48,000 nucleotides of DNA from an uncultured Bacteroidales bacterium. Lineage in GTDB: Bacteria; Bacteroidota; Bacteroidia; Bacteroidales; FEN-979. The notes under the pieces were generated by a model. The model was not told the DNA's origin and ran no database searches. It worked only from the letters and a program-made list of their open reading frames with translations. Each line of letters opens with the position of its first letter. The stretch's first letter is position 1. The DNA is taken from NCBI GenBank assembly GCA_903828645.1, contig CAIKNA010000016.1, positions 1 through 48,000 on the forward strand, read 5' to 3'. Below are positions 17,752-27,100 of the stretch, in pieces. The position numbers and the translations under genes are program-made.

Positions 17752-17973
17752 GGATGTCGTATGTTGCTGATTATTATGAGTAAATGTCTTTAGTCAGGAG
17801 TCAGTACCTTCTGTTGAATGCATGGATTTCATCTTTTGTTCCATGGGAAAAGGGGAAGCGGGATAAAATTCAGGATATGTCCGAAATTGAATATTCGATC
17901 GCAGGTAATAAAATCCAGGTGGAATGATGGCAGGGGAGGCCATATCCAGGCAAACATCCGGTAGAATGCTTTT

Positions 17974-20868
17974 TTAAAGGTTTATCATGAATTCTGCCAG
18001 GTTAGCCTCACGGTCCAGCCTGAGTTTTTTTCGTATCCGGTAACGGCTGATTTCAACACCACGGGCACTTATATTCATGAGATTTGCGATTTCCTTACTG
18101 GAGATATTCATCCTGAGGTAGGCGCAAAGGCTGAGCTCCCGGGGAGTAAGGTCGGGATAATGTGTTTTCAGTTTTTTGAAAAGTTCTTCGTGTACCTGTT
18201 CCACATGCATATTGAATACCTGCCATTGTTTTTCATTGTCAATTTCTTTTCCAATCCGTTTAATGGTGGCATTAAGATCATTTTTTAATTGTTCATCAGG
18301 GAGTGCATTCTTTATCTTGTTAAGTTCGTTTTTCAATTTGTGCAGGATTTCATTCTTTTGAATAATCAGCATGGAAGAGTTGGCAAGTTCTTTTTCCTTA
18401 TGAATCATTTCAAGGTTCAGCTTTTCATTTCTGAGACTGACAACTTCCTTCTCTGTTACGAGAGCTTCCTCTTTCAATTTCTGCTCCCGTTGCCGGTAAA
18501 GCTCTTTCTGTTTCTCTTTCTCCTTAATGAGTGATTTCTCCATGCTTTCCCGGAGGAACCTGTACCCAATGTAAAGCAGGAAAAGGAAAATTAATAAATA
18601 AGCGATCCATGCATAAACAGTCCTGTACCAGGGAGAGAGAATTACAAACTTATAGTTGAGAATGGGTGTTGTTTTTCCCTGAGCAGTCAGGCCTTTTATT
18701 TGAAACGTATATTCTCCGACCGGCAGGTTGGTATATTCTTTAGAATTCCTTGGCGAAAAGGCTGACCAATCTTCATTATACCCATCCAGCCGGAACTGAA
18801 AGGAGACTGCCTGTCCGGCAAATTGGTTTGCTGCAAAAGTCAGGGTTATGGTGTTATGGTTATACCTGAACCTGGGCACCACCTCCTGGTGAAGACAGGA
18901 GCTGTTATACCGGTATGTCCCCTCTGATGTATCACCTGATTGTAATTTACTGATATACAATACAGGTAAAAAACTGAACTGCTTCTGTTGCCCGGAAACA
19001 TAATGTGCAAAGCCACCTTCAAGTCCAATAAGGGTACTGCCGGGGGCAAGTGCATTAATATGTCCAAAGGCAGGAATGATCATCCCCGAAAGCCCGGCAA
19101 ACGGAGCGGTAATATTTGTATAGGTGCCATCTTCCTGGAAACGCAAAACCCCTGGTTGCTGGTCATTATAATACCATATATTATTGCTGCTGTCCTGGGC
19201 CAAATACTCAATATGCTTTATTCCTGGAAAAAACTGGTTAAACTGCATATCAGGTTCAAACATGTCGGCAGTTTCATTATATCTGAATATACCATTACGC
19301 GTTCCAACGGCTATTCCCGATTTCAGCTTGAAAAGTGTGTTGCCATGATCTGAAGGCAATCCTTTTTTGCTGTCATAAAACCTGATCTCGCTTACCCGCC
19401 GGAAGTCAGCATCCGGCTTTACCCGAAACAGCCCCTTATACCCATGGCTGATCCAGACAAACCCTTTGGAACCCTGTTCAAGGTAATGCGATGACTGGTC
19501 ATAGCCGGCCAGGTTATTCCTGAAGGTCCATAGCGGGCCTTTCCTTTCCAATACAGTTAAACCGGCGTACGTGCCAACCAGGAGAAGGTTTTTTTCCCCG
19601 TCAAGCCTGATAATATTCCATCCACCTGGAACAGACAACACTTTAACGGCTGTTTTATTCAGAACCTGGAAAACGCCCGCATTGTGTCCGCACAGGAGCG
19701 TATTGTCGATAATTGTCAGGCACCAAACCTGCCCCTCGGTACCTTCAATCAAATGGAAATCCTCCTTTTTCTTAAGCGGGTTGATAAAATCTTTCCATTG
19801 AATATAAAAAAGGCCCTGGTTGGTTCCCAGGTAGAGGTTTCCACCAAATAAGGCGGAGGCATATCCGGAACCTATATTAAAATAGTTTTGAAAAAAAGTG
19901 ATGGGTGAATTAAGATGCACGACCGAGATACCGTTGTCCAGCCCCAGCCATATATTGCCTTCCTGGTCATTCCTGATGCTCAGCACCGTATTGTTTGAAA
20001 GTCCGCGTTCTTTATTTAATTCAAATACAACCTGTCCGGTGGAATCCGAAATGATCAGCCCGTTCTGAATGGTTCCAAACGCAAAATATTTTTTATCGAT
20101 GAGTGCGCCTGAAAAAATCTGGTACTTTTTTAGCATTTCATTGACCGGATTGTTCCACGCAGTAAATTTGCTTCCATCATACCTGAACATTCCGTTTTTT
20201 GCCGTACCAACGATTACCTGGTCATCGCTTAATGGCAGTATCGTCCATATGGGGATCCCTGCAAACATAGAACCACCGGGAATGTTCCGCACTTTACCAT
20301 CCCGATATTGCATTAACCCCTGGATCTCATCGCACACCCATAAAATTCCATTTACATAGTAGGAAAAGTGAAACTTTGATCGTGGATAAACGATGTCAAT
20401 TTTTCCCTGGTTGTAAATAAATATAGCTTTAAACGACTGGAAAACAACACCAAAACCGGTTTTATGAATCCGCCAGATTTCGTCAAAGTCAGAGATTCGA
20501 TTCTTGAGCAATGGCAACAGGGAATGGTATGCAAGTGTCCCATTCGTGTTTTCCTCATAATACCCAAAATTGTTAAATGCCCCGACATACATACGCTTGT
20601 CATCGGCACAAAGTGACCGCACCACCAATTCAAGATCTTTGTAAACTGTCCAGTGGGCGCCGTCATATTCAACCAAACCGTTATTATTTCCAAAGTACAT
20701 CATGCCATTGGAGGATTGTTCAACAGCCCAATTCTGGGTACCCCCTTTGTATTCTGAACGGCTGAAATTATAAATTCCCGGCAGGCCAAACCGTTGCGCA
20801 TGCAAGGAACCTGCCAATGAAATCCAGATCAAAATTCCGAACAGTCTAAATACCTGATGCCTGATCAT
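17974..20868 (-). CDS. One-component membrane regulator: Reg_prop propeller, Y_Y_Y, TM, LuxR-type HTH
   Basis: A 964-residue sensor-regulator. A signal peptide (about 1-25) is followed by a large periplasmic beta-propeller region with two-component-regulator-propeller repeats such as NDQEGNIWLGLDNGISVVHL. Then comes a triple-tyrosine (Y_Y_Y) Ig-like domain at about 685-745 (FRLDGYNEDWSAFSPRNSKE), one transmembrane helix at about 750-772, and a long charged coiled coil at about 775-870. The C-terminal GerE/LuxR helix-turn-helix at about 903-964 reads LTPRELSLCAYLRMN followed by SSKEIANLMNISARGVEISR. There is no histidine kinase or receiver domain, so sugar binding outside must be passed straight through the membrane to DNA binding. 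Its gene lies immediately upstream of the glucan locus in the same direction, making that locus the probable target. Confidence 0.87.
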   Translation of the reverse strand: MIRHQVFRLFGILIWISLAGSLHAQRFGLPGIYNFSRSEYKGGTQNWAVEQSSNGMMYFGNNNGLVEYDGAHWTVYKDLELVVRSLCADDKRMYVGAFNNFGYYEENTNGTLAYHSLLPLLKNRISDFDEIWRIHKTGFGVVFQSFKAIFIYNQGKIDIVYPRSKFHFSYYVNGILWVCDEIQGLMQYRDGKVRNIPGGSMFAGIPIWTILPLSDDQVIVGTAKNGMFRYDGSKFTAWNNPVNEMLKKYQIFSGALIDKKYFAFGTIQNGLIISDSTGQVVFELNKERGLSNNTVLSIRNDQEGNIWLGLDNGISVVHLNSPITFFQNYFNIGSGYASALFGGNLYLGTNQGLFYIQWKDFINPLKKKEDFHLIEGTEGQVWCLTIIDNTLLCGHNAGVFQVLNKTAVKVLSVPGGWNIIRLDGEKNLLLVGTYAGLTVLERKGPLWTFRNNLAGYDQSSHYLEQGSKGFVWISHGYKGLFRVKPDADFRRVSEIRFYDSKKGLPSDHGNTLFKLKSGIAVGTRNGIFRYNETADMFEPDMQFNQFFPGIKHIEYLAQDSSNNIWYYNDQQPGVLRFQEDGTYTNITAPFAGLSGMIIPAFGHINALAPGSTLIGLEGGFAHYVSGQQKQFSFLPVLYISKLQSGDTSEGTYRYNSSCLHQEVVPRFRYNHNTITLTFAANQFAGQAVSFQFRLDGYNEDWSAFSPRNSKEYTNLPVGEYTFQIKGLTAQGKTTPILNYKFVILSPWYRTVYAWIAYLLIFLFLLYIGYRFLRESMEKSLIKEKEKQKELYRQREQKLKEEALVTEKEVVSLRNEKLNLEMIHKEKELANSSMLIIQKNEILHKLKNELNKIKNALPDEQLKNDLNATIKRIGKEIDNEKQWQVFNMHVEQVHEELFKKLKTHYPDLTPRELSLCAYLRMNISSKEIANLMNISARGVEISRYRIRKKLRLDREANLAEFMINL

Positions 20869-21015
20869 ATCTTAAAGTTAAAGCAGTTGTGCGGCATTCC
20901 AGATATACATAGTTGCTCGCCAACTTTTTTAAATTCCACATATCGCTGCTTTGAATTCAGAATTTCATGGTTGAAACAATTGTTTTGTGTTATATGATAC
21001 ATCCTTAGAGTGTAA
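20869..21015. other. Intergenic region upstream of the regulator gene
   Basis: This AT-rich stretch precedes the regulator start codon. On the minus strand TTTAACTTTAAG lies just before the ATG and is only a partial match to TAnnTTTG, so no promoter is called. Nothing else is recognised. Confidence 0.4.
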
Positions 21016-21483
21016 AAATACACAAAAACCCTTTTTGTTTTCACCCTGACGAATATAAATTACAGGCTGCTTCCCAACCATTGCAACGAGTATGTTTTTT
21101 CTTCGGCATTCCCCTTGCGCAGGCAACTGCCTGCAACTTTAGCCTCAGCGTTTTTAGTAATGGTTGCATTGGCGTTGCCCCTGATGGTACGGGAGCTCTT
21201 AACCGGGAACCCTTATGCAGTATATGTCATGACCATTGGTGCGTTTTTCATTACGGCATTTGCAGTTTTTTCCGGGATCATGACCGGTGGCAGCAAGCTT
21301 TTCGAGGTGGTATTCACAATTATGGTTTACTGCAGCATAAATTCAACGCCTTTGGTTGATTTTACAGGATCGGTGCCAGGTTCCAGGGAACTTGGAATAA
21401 CCGGTTTCGAGGCAGCGGCTTCATTGATCATGGTTTTCCTTGCATTCCTTGGAAGAAAGAGAGAGATAAGCCATTTTTCCTGA
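21016..21483 (+). pseudogene. C-terminal remnant of an ABC-2-type permease-like membrane protein
   Basis: The frame is open from 21016 to the stop at 21483, with only a TTG (21115) or a late ATG (21160) as possible starts. The peptide has three hydrophobic segments: LASAFLVMVALALPLMV, VYVMTIGAFFITAFAVFSG and AAASLIMVFLAFLG. The stretch GGSKLFEVVFTIMVYCSIN followed by PLVDFTG resembles the C-terminal end of large bacterial ABC-2-type exporter permeases, where a KLFE...hWYhxxhN...LDFtG pattern precedes the last helix. No N-terminal part of such a protein and no ATPase gene lie nearby, so I read it as the decayed end of a lost gene. The family assignment is from memory of the motif and is tentative; an intact small membrane protein is the alternative. 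Confidence 0.45.
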
Positions 21484-21695
21484 AACCGGGAAAACCGATC
21501 TGATCAGAATTTTAGGTATGAAGCGTTAAACTCTCCTGTCATAAAACATGGTTACGGTTACAGGATAACGGTTATCAAACCGCGCAACGGCCTTCATTCG
21601 GCCCGTTCATCAAGAAATGAAAGGGGGACACCGATAATTATTTTACAATCCTCCCTGATGATATATTTTTGAACTATCAATGGAAATTGAAAGCT

Positions 21696-22913
21696 ATGAA
21701 ACATATTCTCTTCAGCATTTTTGCAGCCTTCGCGCTGCTGATACCTGGCATTGGTTCCGGTCAGGAAATCCTTCAGTGGCGTGGCTTCAATCGCGACGGT
21801 GTTTACAATGAAACCGGGTTGCTGAAAACATGGCCAGCCACGGGCCCGGAGCTGTTATGGGCATTCGACAGCCTGGGGAACGGTTACGGCAGCCCGGTGA
21901 TCACAAAAACAAACATCTTCATCAATGGGGAAACAGATACGGTCAGTTATCTTTTTGCGCTTGACCTTTCCGGGAAATTCCTGTGGAAAGTGAAATACGG
22001 CAAGGAATGGGTCCTGAATTACCCTGGTTCACGAAGCACCCCAACGGTGGTGGATGACCTTGTGTATGTCACTTCCGGATGGGGCCAGGTTGCCTGTCTT
22101 GAGACCCGGTCGGGAAAAGAACGGTGGTCGGTTAATATGATGACCGACTTTCACGGAACAGCCCCAAGGTTTGGCTTTGCCGAATCGGTGCTGATCAGCG
22201 GGAATACCCTCTACTGTTCGCCCGGCAGCCCTGATACCAATGTTGTCGCACTCGATCGTTTTACGGGGAGGATCAGGTGGATCAGCAAAGGGGCAGGAGA
22301 GATTACCTCTTACTGTTCACCCATGCTCATCAGTTTGCCTCAACGCAATATCCTCGTTACCTTTTCGAAAACAAACATGCTGGGCATCGATGCAAAGGAT
22401 GGCAAACTGCTTTGGTCCTATAAACAGGAAGGAGAGGGGGTCGACTGCCAGGTCAACACTCCCATCTATGAAAACGGGTTCATCTATTCTGTTGCCGGAA
22501 ACGGTAATGGCGCCTTCAGGCTGCAACTTTCTGATGAGGGAACGAAGATCACGGAAATCTGGAAAAACGGGAGGTGTGACAACCTGATGGGGGGATTTAT
22601 TAAAGTGAACGATTACATCTATACTTCGGGATATGAAATACGCCAGTATTACACTGTAGAAAGCACCGGCGGAAAGATCGTGGATTCGGTAAAATTCGAC
22701 CGGGGGACGATCTGCTTTGCTGACGGCATGCTGTATCTCTACAATGAAAAGGGGCAGGTCGGGTTGTTCAAGCCCAACGGGCCTGAAATGGACCAGGTAA
22801 GTTCCTTCAAACTAACCAGGGGAACCAAGGCACATTTTTCGCATCCTGTGATCTGCAACGGGATCATGTACATCAGGCATGGGAAATCGCTTCTTGCGTA
22901 TAAAATAAAATAG
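21696..22913 (+). CDS. Exported PQQ-like beta-propeller protein
   Basis: I start at the ATG at 21696 (MKHILFSIFAAFALLIPGIG), which gives a proper signal peptide and 405 residues; the longer frame begins with TTG. The mature protein is built of propeller blades of the PQQ_2 type: WRGFNRDGVYNETGLLKTWP, LLWAFDSLGNGYGSPVI, LFALDLSGKFLWKVKYG, VACLETRSGKERWSV, VVALDRFTGRIRWIS and MLGIDAKDGKLLWSY. The start resembles the WRGxxRDGxxxExGLLxxWP motif common in quinoprotein-like proteins of Planctomycetes and Bacteroidota. Catalytic residues of true PQQ alcohol dehydrogenases are not evident, so the role may be structural or binding. It is followed after 46 bp by a LolA-like gene, probably in one operon. 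Confidence 0.87.
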   Translation: MKHILFSIFAAFALLIPGIGSGQEILQWRGFNRDGVYNETGLLKTWPATGPELLWAFDSLGNGYGSPVITKTNIFINGETDTVSYLFALDLSGKFLWKVKYGKEWVLNYPGSRSTPTVVDDLVYVTSGWGQVACLETRSGKERWSVNMMTDFHGTAPRFGFAESVLISGNTLYCSPGSPDTNVVALDRFTGRIRWISKGAGEITSYCSPMLISLPQRNILVTFSKTNMLGIDAKDGKLLWSYKQEGEGVDCQVNTPIYENGFIYSVAGNGNGAFRLQLSDEGTKITEIWKNGRCDNLMGGFIKVNDYIYTSGYEIRQYYTVESTGGKIVDSVKFDRGTICFADGMLYLYNEKGQVGLFKPNGPEMDQVSSFKLTRGTKAHFSHPVICNGIMYIRHGKSLLAYKIK

Positions 22914-22959
22914 TCAAATAGCGAAATGGTGAAGACCCAGTTTCGAAAACAGTCAAAGT

Positions 22960-23679
22960 ATGAGAAAGAAAACATCCCTGGCAGTTGCGGTTCTGATGAT
23001 CTGCAGCATGGCCGGTGCGCAGGAGGTTAACCTTGCTGACATCCTTTCAAATCATTACAAAGCCACAGGGCTCGGGAACCTCAGAAAGGTAAACACGATC
23101 ACAATGACCGGGACCATTATTCAGCAGGACGCGATGCCAGTGAAAATTATCAAAATGCGGCCTGATAAGTATTTAATGGAGTTCGATGTTCAGGACATCA
23201 CCGGTTTCCAGGGTTATGACGGGCATACAGCCTGGAGTACTGCTCCGTGGTCGGGGAACCCCAAACCACAGGTAATGCCCGATGACCGGGCCGGAGAGCT
23301 GAGGAGCAGGGGGGATTTTGATGGATTGCTGTATAACTGGAAGGAAAAGGGGCATTCTGTAGAATTTGTTGGCATCGATACCGTTGAAAAAACGCCGGCC
23401 TTTAAACTTAAGATTACAAAAAAAGAGGGGGGTATTGAATTTTATTACCTGGATGCAACAAAATTCACCATTCTGAAAAGAAAGTACTCCCGCATGATGA
23501 GAGGACAGGAAGTTGCCGTGGAGAATTATTTTCACGAATACCGAATGGTTCAGGGGGTTTTGTTCGCTTTTACCCAGGTGACCTATTTTGGCGGTCAACT
23601 ATACAATACACTGCAGTTTGACACAATACAACTGAATAACCCGGTTGATACCAATTCATTCCGGATGCCTGTTAGATAA
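22960..23679 (+). CDS. LolA-like periplasmic protein
   Basis: A 239-residue protein with a signal peptide (MRKKTSLAVAVLMICSMAGA, cleavage before QEV). The mature part starts with LADILSNHYKATGLGNLRKV and continues through TITMTGTIIQQDAMPVKIIK, KMRPDKYLMEFDVQ, GYDGHTAWSTAPW and AFKLKITKKEGG. This is the pattern of the LolA/LolB fold superfamily proteins often annotated as outer-membrane lipoprotein-sorting proteins in Bacteroidota. These fold as an open beta-barrel that can hold a lipid chain. True LolA function is not shown, because many such proteins of unknown role exist outside the Lol operon. It is 46 bp downstream of the propeller-protein gene, and the pair probably works together on the envelope. 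Confidence 0.75.
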   Translation: MRKKTSLAVAVLMICSMAGAQEVNLADILSNHYKATGLGNLRKVNTITMTGTIIQQDAMPVKIIKMRPDKYLMEFDVQDITGFQGYDGHTAWSTAPWSGNPKPQVMPDDRAGELRSRGDFDGLLYNWKEKGHSVEFVGIDTVEKTPAFKLKITKKEGGIEFYYLDATKFTILKRKYSRMMRGQEVAVENYFHEYRMVQGVLFAFTQVTYFGGQLYNTLQFDTIQLNNPVDTNSFRMPVR

Positions 23680-24197
23680 TTGCTGAAATTGACCTGAAAA
23701 AACAATCTTTTAACAGATGACGGACAGTTCCGCCGGCTTATCCGTCATTGCCGCCCCTGCTGTCCGCGGAAAGTGCAGTTTGGAAAAAGAGGCACTCCGG
23801 AGAAGCCGGAGCACCTGACCCTCAATTGTGAAAAATGAAACAGTGAAATTATTGACTTCCCATTTTATATGTTGTATTATTGCAGCGTTATTATCCTGTG
23901 TTGTTATGGTTTAATTGTAACATAACAGCCTGGCAGATAAAATGGTTGAAATATCCGGAAAATCGGTTTGCGGTTCTCACGGCATGTTGTAAATGAGTGA
24001 CCTTCAGAAACCGGGGTTGACTTATACAATTCCCGTTCCCTGTCGCTTTCTGCATTGTGTGAGGGGCAATAGTCCGGTGTAATTAATAACCGGTCATGCT
24101 GCATCGTTGCGGCAAATGGTATTAATAACCTTGTAGTTTGAATTTTAGCTTAACCCAGATAAGTCTGATTTCCATTCAACTGCAAACACCAAACTTT
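23680..24197. other. Non-coding region before the 3596-residue protein gene
   Basis: About 520 bp without a credible gene. It contains an 8-bp-stem hairpin at 23717-23748 (ATGACGGA with TCCGTCAT) and a 6-bp-stem hairpin at 23795-23811 (CTCCGG with CCGGAG). Either could serve transcript ends after the LolA-like gene, although neither has a T tract. Close to the giant gene the 10-mer ATTAATAACC occurs twice (24082-24091 and 24121-24130). No exact TAnnTTTG element was found. Confidence 0.5.
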
Positions 24198-27100
24198 ATG
24201 AAAAAGCTATCCGTTATGGTTGCCTTTCCCAAACCGGGAACTGGCAGGATCACTCATGCACAAACCGGAGCACGATTTTTGCAAATGATCGTATTTTCGA
24301 CACTTACGCTTATGTTTCTTGCAGGAATTCCTGTAAGCACTTTTGCCCAGGGCTGGTATAACGCAAGCTGGCATTACCGGAAAAGCCATGTGATCACCGG
24401 TGCCACCGGTGCCGGGACCAATTACCAGGTAAGGATCCTGGTGCACTCGGGGACCGGAACCGATTCCGGCACGGATGTTTATCTCGGGTCCAATGTCAGG
24501 AGTGATTTCCAGGATGTCAGGTTTACGGCAGCCGACGGCACGACTGAGCTCGACTACTGGCTGGAAACTACAAACGCGGTCGGCATGACCTTCAAAGCGT
24601 TCTGGGTGGAAGTCGCTGCCGACCTGGGCAGCAACCAGGCAATCTACATCTATTACGGCAATTCCGTCGCATCCACTACCAGCAACGGCGACAATACGTT
24701 CATCCTTTTTGATGATTTCACGGGCACCAGCCTGAATACAGCAAAATGGACCAAAACAGCAGGAGGAGGTACGCCAACCTTCAACAATGGATACATGACC
24801 ATAACCGCCACTGGCACCAACCCTTCAAAGATCATTGCATCCGGGATAGGGGAACAAAGTTCCAGGGTCATTGCAGCACGATTTCAGGTGTCCAGCTTTC
24901 CACCTTTGTCCATTGAGCGGACAGGACTGGGTACCAGGACATCATCCAGCGACGGCTACGGATTCAACTATGTTTTTTCCCAACCGTTCTCGACTCCTCC
25001 TCTCATCTATACCCGATTCCTGAATGATAAGGATTCATGGGGCGGCTTTGGTAATTATGGATGGAATACAGGCATCTTCTATATTATGGAAGCTATGGAT
25101 GCCGGGAATAATAAAATATGGGGAAGGCTGAACTTTGGGAACTGGGATACCCAGGTATTCTCACCGGTACGTACCAGTGGTAAATATTCCCTGAACATTG
25201 GTTCAATGACGACAACGACCATCTGGGACTGGGCGCTCATCCGGAAATTTGTCTCCCCTGAACCGGCTCAAAGCGCCTGGGGAGCAGAACAGGTGTACTA
25301 TGCCTGGAATAAAACCGGAAGCGCCGACTGGACGATCGCAGCCAACTGGACACCGGCAAGGACAAGCCCTGCAGCGGGTGACGTTCTTGCATTTAATGGC
25401 GGCGGAACCGTGACCGTGACCAATGTTCCTCAACAGACCATTGGAGGACTGACTCTTTACAATAATTCAACAGTCAACCTGCAGGCTAATTCAAACACTA
25501 TTAAACAACTGACGGTTTCGGATTTTTTGTCCACAACATCCGGTGATGTGCTCAATCTTGGTGAGACAATTAAATTGGGAGGCACATTTCCGGCGAATAC
25601 CAGCAATGGAACGATTCAGACCGGCGTATGGACAACATCGAGCCCAGTTCCGCTGCCCCCCGGGAAAACCTGGATCGGTACGGTGGAGTATAAAAGCTCG
25701 GGGGGCGCCCAGGCGATTGTGAAAGGAACCTACAACAATCTTACTGTTTCCGGTGATAACTCAAAAACGCTTTCCGACACTGTCAGTTTAACGGGGAACC
25801 TCAACATACAAAGCAGCACCGTGTTCAATAACGGATTTCCGATCACAGGCAGTGCGGGTAAAACCTTTACGCTGGCAAACGGGGTGACCCTGGTGCTGAC
25901 CGGCAGCAGTGCATTCCCGGCAGGATTCGGCACAACGACCCTGGGCAATACCGGCACGGTGAAATACGGTGGTACCGACCAGGCTGTTGAAGTCAAAACG
26001 TACGGAAACCTGGTTTGTTCCGGCAGCGGTACAAAAACAGCTGCAGGAGCACTTACAGTGGTCGACAGTACTACGTTAAGCGGCATTATATTCAAGTCAG
26101 GAGCAAGTACCGGTTACAGTTCTTCATTGGGCGTTCTTTCCCTGGGATCAAATTCAACCATTGCGTTGGGTACAGGGTCCCACACCCTCACTTTTGCCGC
26201 CAGCAGCGGAGCCTCCTGGTCGGGCAACCTTACGGTCACAGGCTGGCAGGGTGGCTGGAACGGCACCCCGGGCACTGCGGGCAAAATAGTTTTCGGAACA
26301 GGTGTCAACGGCTTGACATCCCTGCAAATGGAGCACATTTGGTTCTACGACGGGGCCGGTTACTGGCCGGTCACCATGCTGCCCACAGGCGAGGTTGTTC
26401 CCAAGGTGGTGATTGCGAAAGTCAACACGGTCAGTATTTCACCCGTTACCCCGGCCACAGCCACGGGCCATGGTGAAGTAACGATTGACAGGGGATACCT
26501 GGTTACGGCAAAAGGATTCGTGTGGTACACTTCACCCAATCCCACCATTTCCACGCATACCGGCATGACAAACAACGGCTCCGGTCTGGGCAGTTTTTCA
26601 GGTGAACTGACCGGGTTGACAATCGGGCAGACCTGGTATGCAAGGGCTTATGCCACCAACAGCCTGGGTACGGCATACGGCCAGGAAATAAGTTTTGTAA
26701 CAGGCGCGATGTCACCTGCCTTATCCACCAGCGGAATAACAATTGTTAACATCACAACTGCCACAGGTGGAGGAACGGTAACCACGGACGGGGGAGCCCC
26801 GGTAACAGGCAGGGGCGTGTGCTGGAACACTGCTCATTACCCCACCATTGCCAACAGCCACACCTCCGATGGCACCGGCACCGGTAATTTTACCAGCAGC
26901 CTGACAGGGCTTGCAGCAGGGCAAACCTATTATGCGAGGGCTTATGCCACCAACAGCGCGGGAACGGCTTATGGAAATGAGGTGAGCTTTTTAAGCTTTG
27001 TGTGTGGTACTTCATCATTTACGGTCAACCATACTGAAGACAGTGTGGCGGCGGTAACCAAAACGGTAACCTATGGCACGGCTAAAAATATTCCGGGGGA

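Larger units (their letters stand above)
17614..17973 (-). promoter_or_regulatory. Intergenic control region upstream of the glucan locus
   Basis: This 360-bp gap lies between the stop codon of the regulator gene and the first gene of the glucan locus. I see no credible gene in it. It holds a candidate TAnnTTTG element, a 7+5+7 dyad and a tandem direct repeat, each listed separately, in the order expected of an activated promoter reading leftward. The half nearest the regulator (about 17760-17973) shows nothing I can identify. Confidence 0.6.

Noticed and set aside
21081-21359. Alternative 92-codon frame over the permease remnant
   Set aside because: It lacks the hydrophobic segments and the recognisable motif that the other frame has.
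23717-23748. Hairpin after the LolA-like gene as an intrinsic terminator
   Set aside because: The 8-bp stem is real but no T tract follows, so it is only mentioned as part of the non-coding region.
24082-24130. CRISPR-like repeats
   Set aside because: There are only two 10-bp copies, with no array periodicity and no cas genes in the window.
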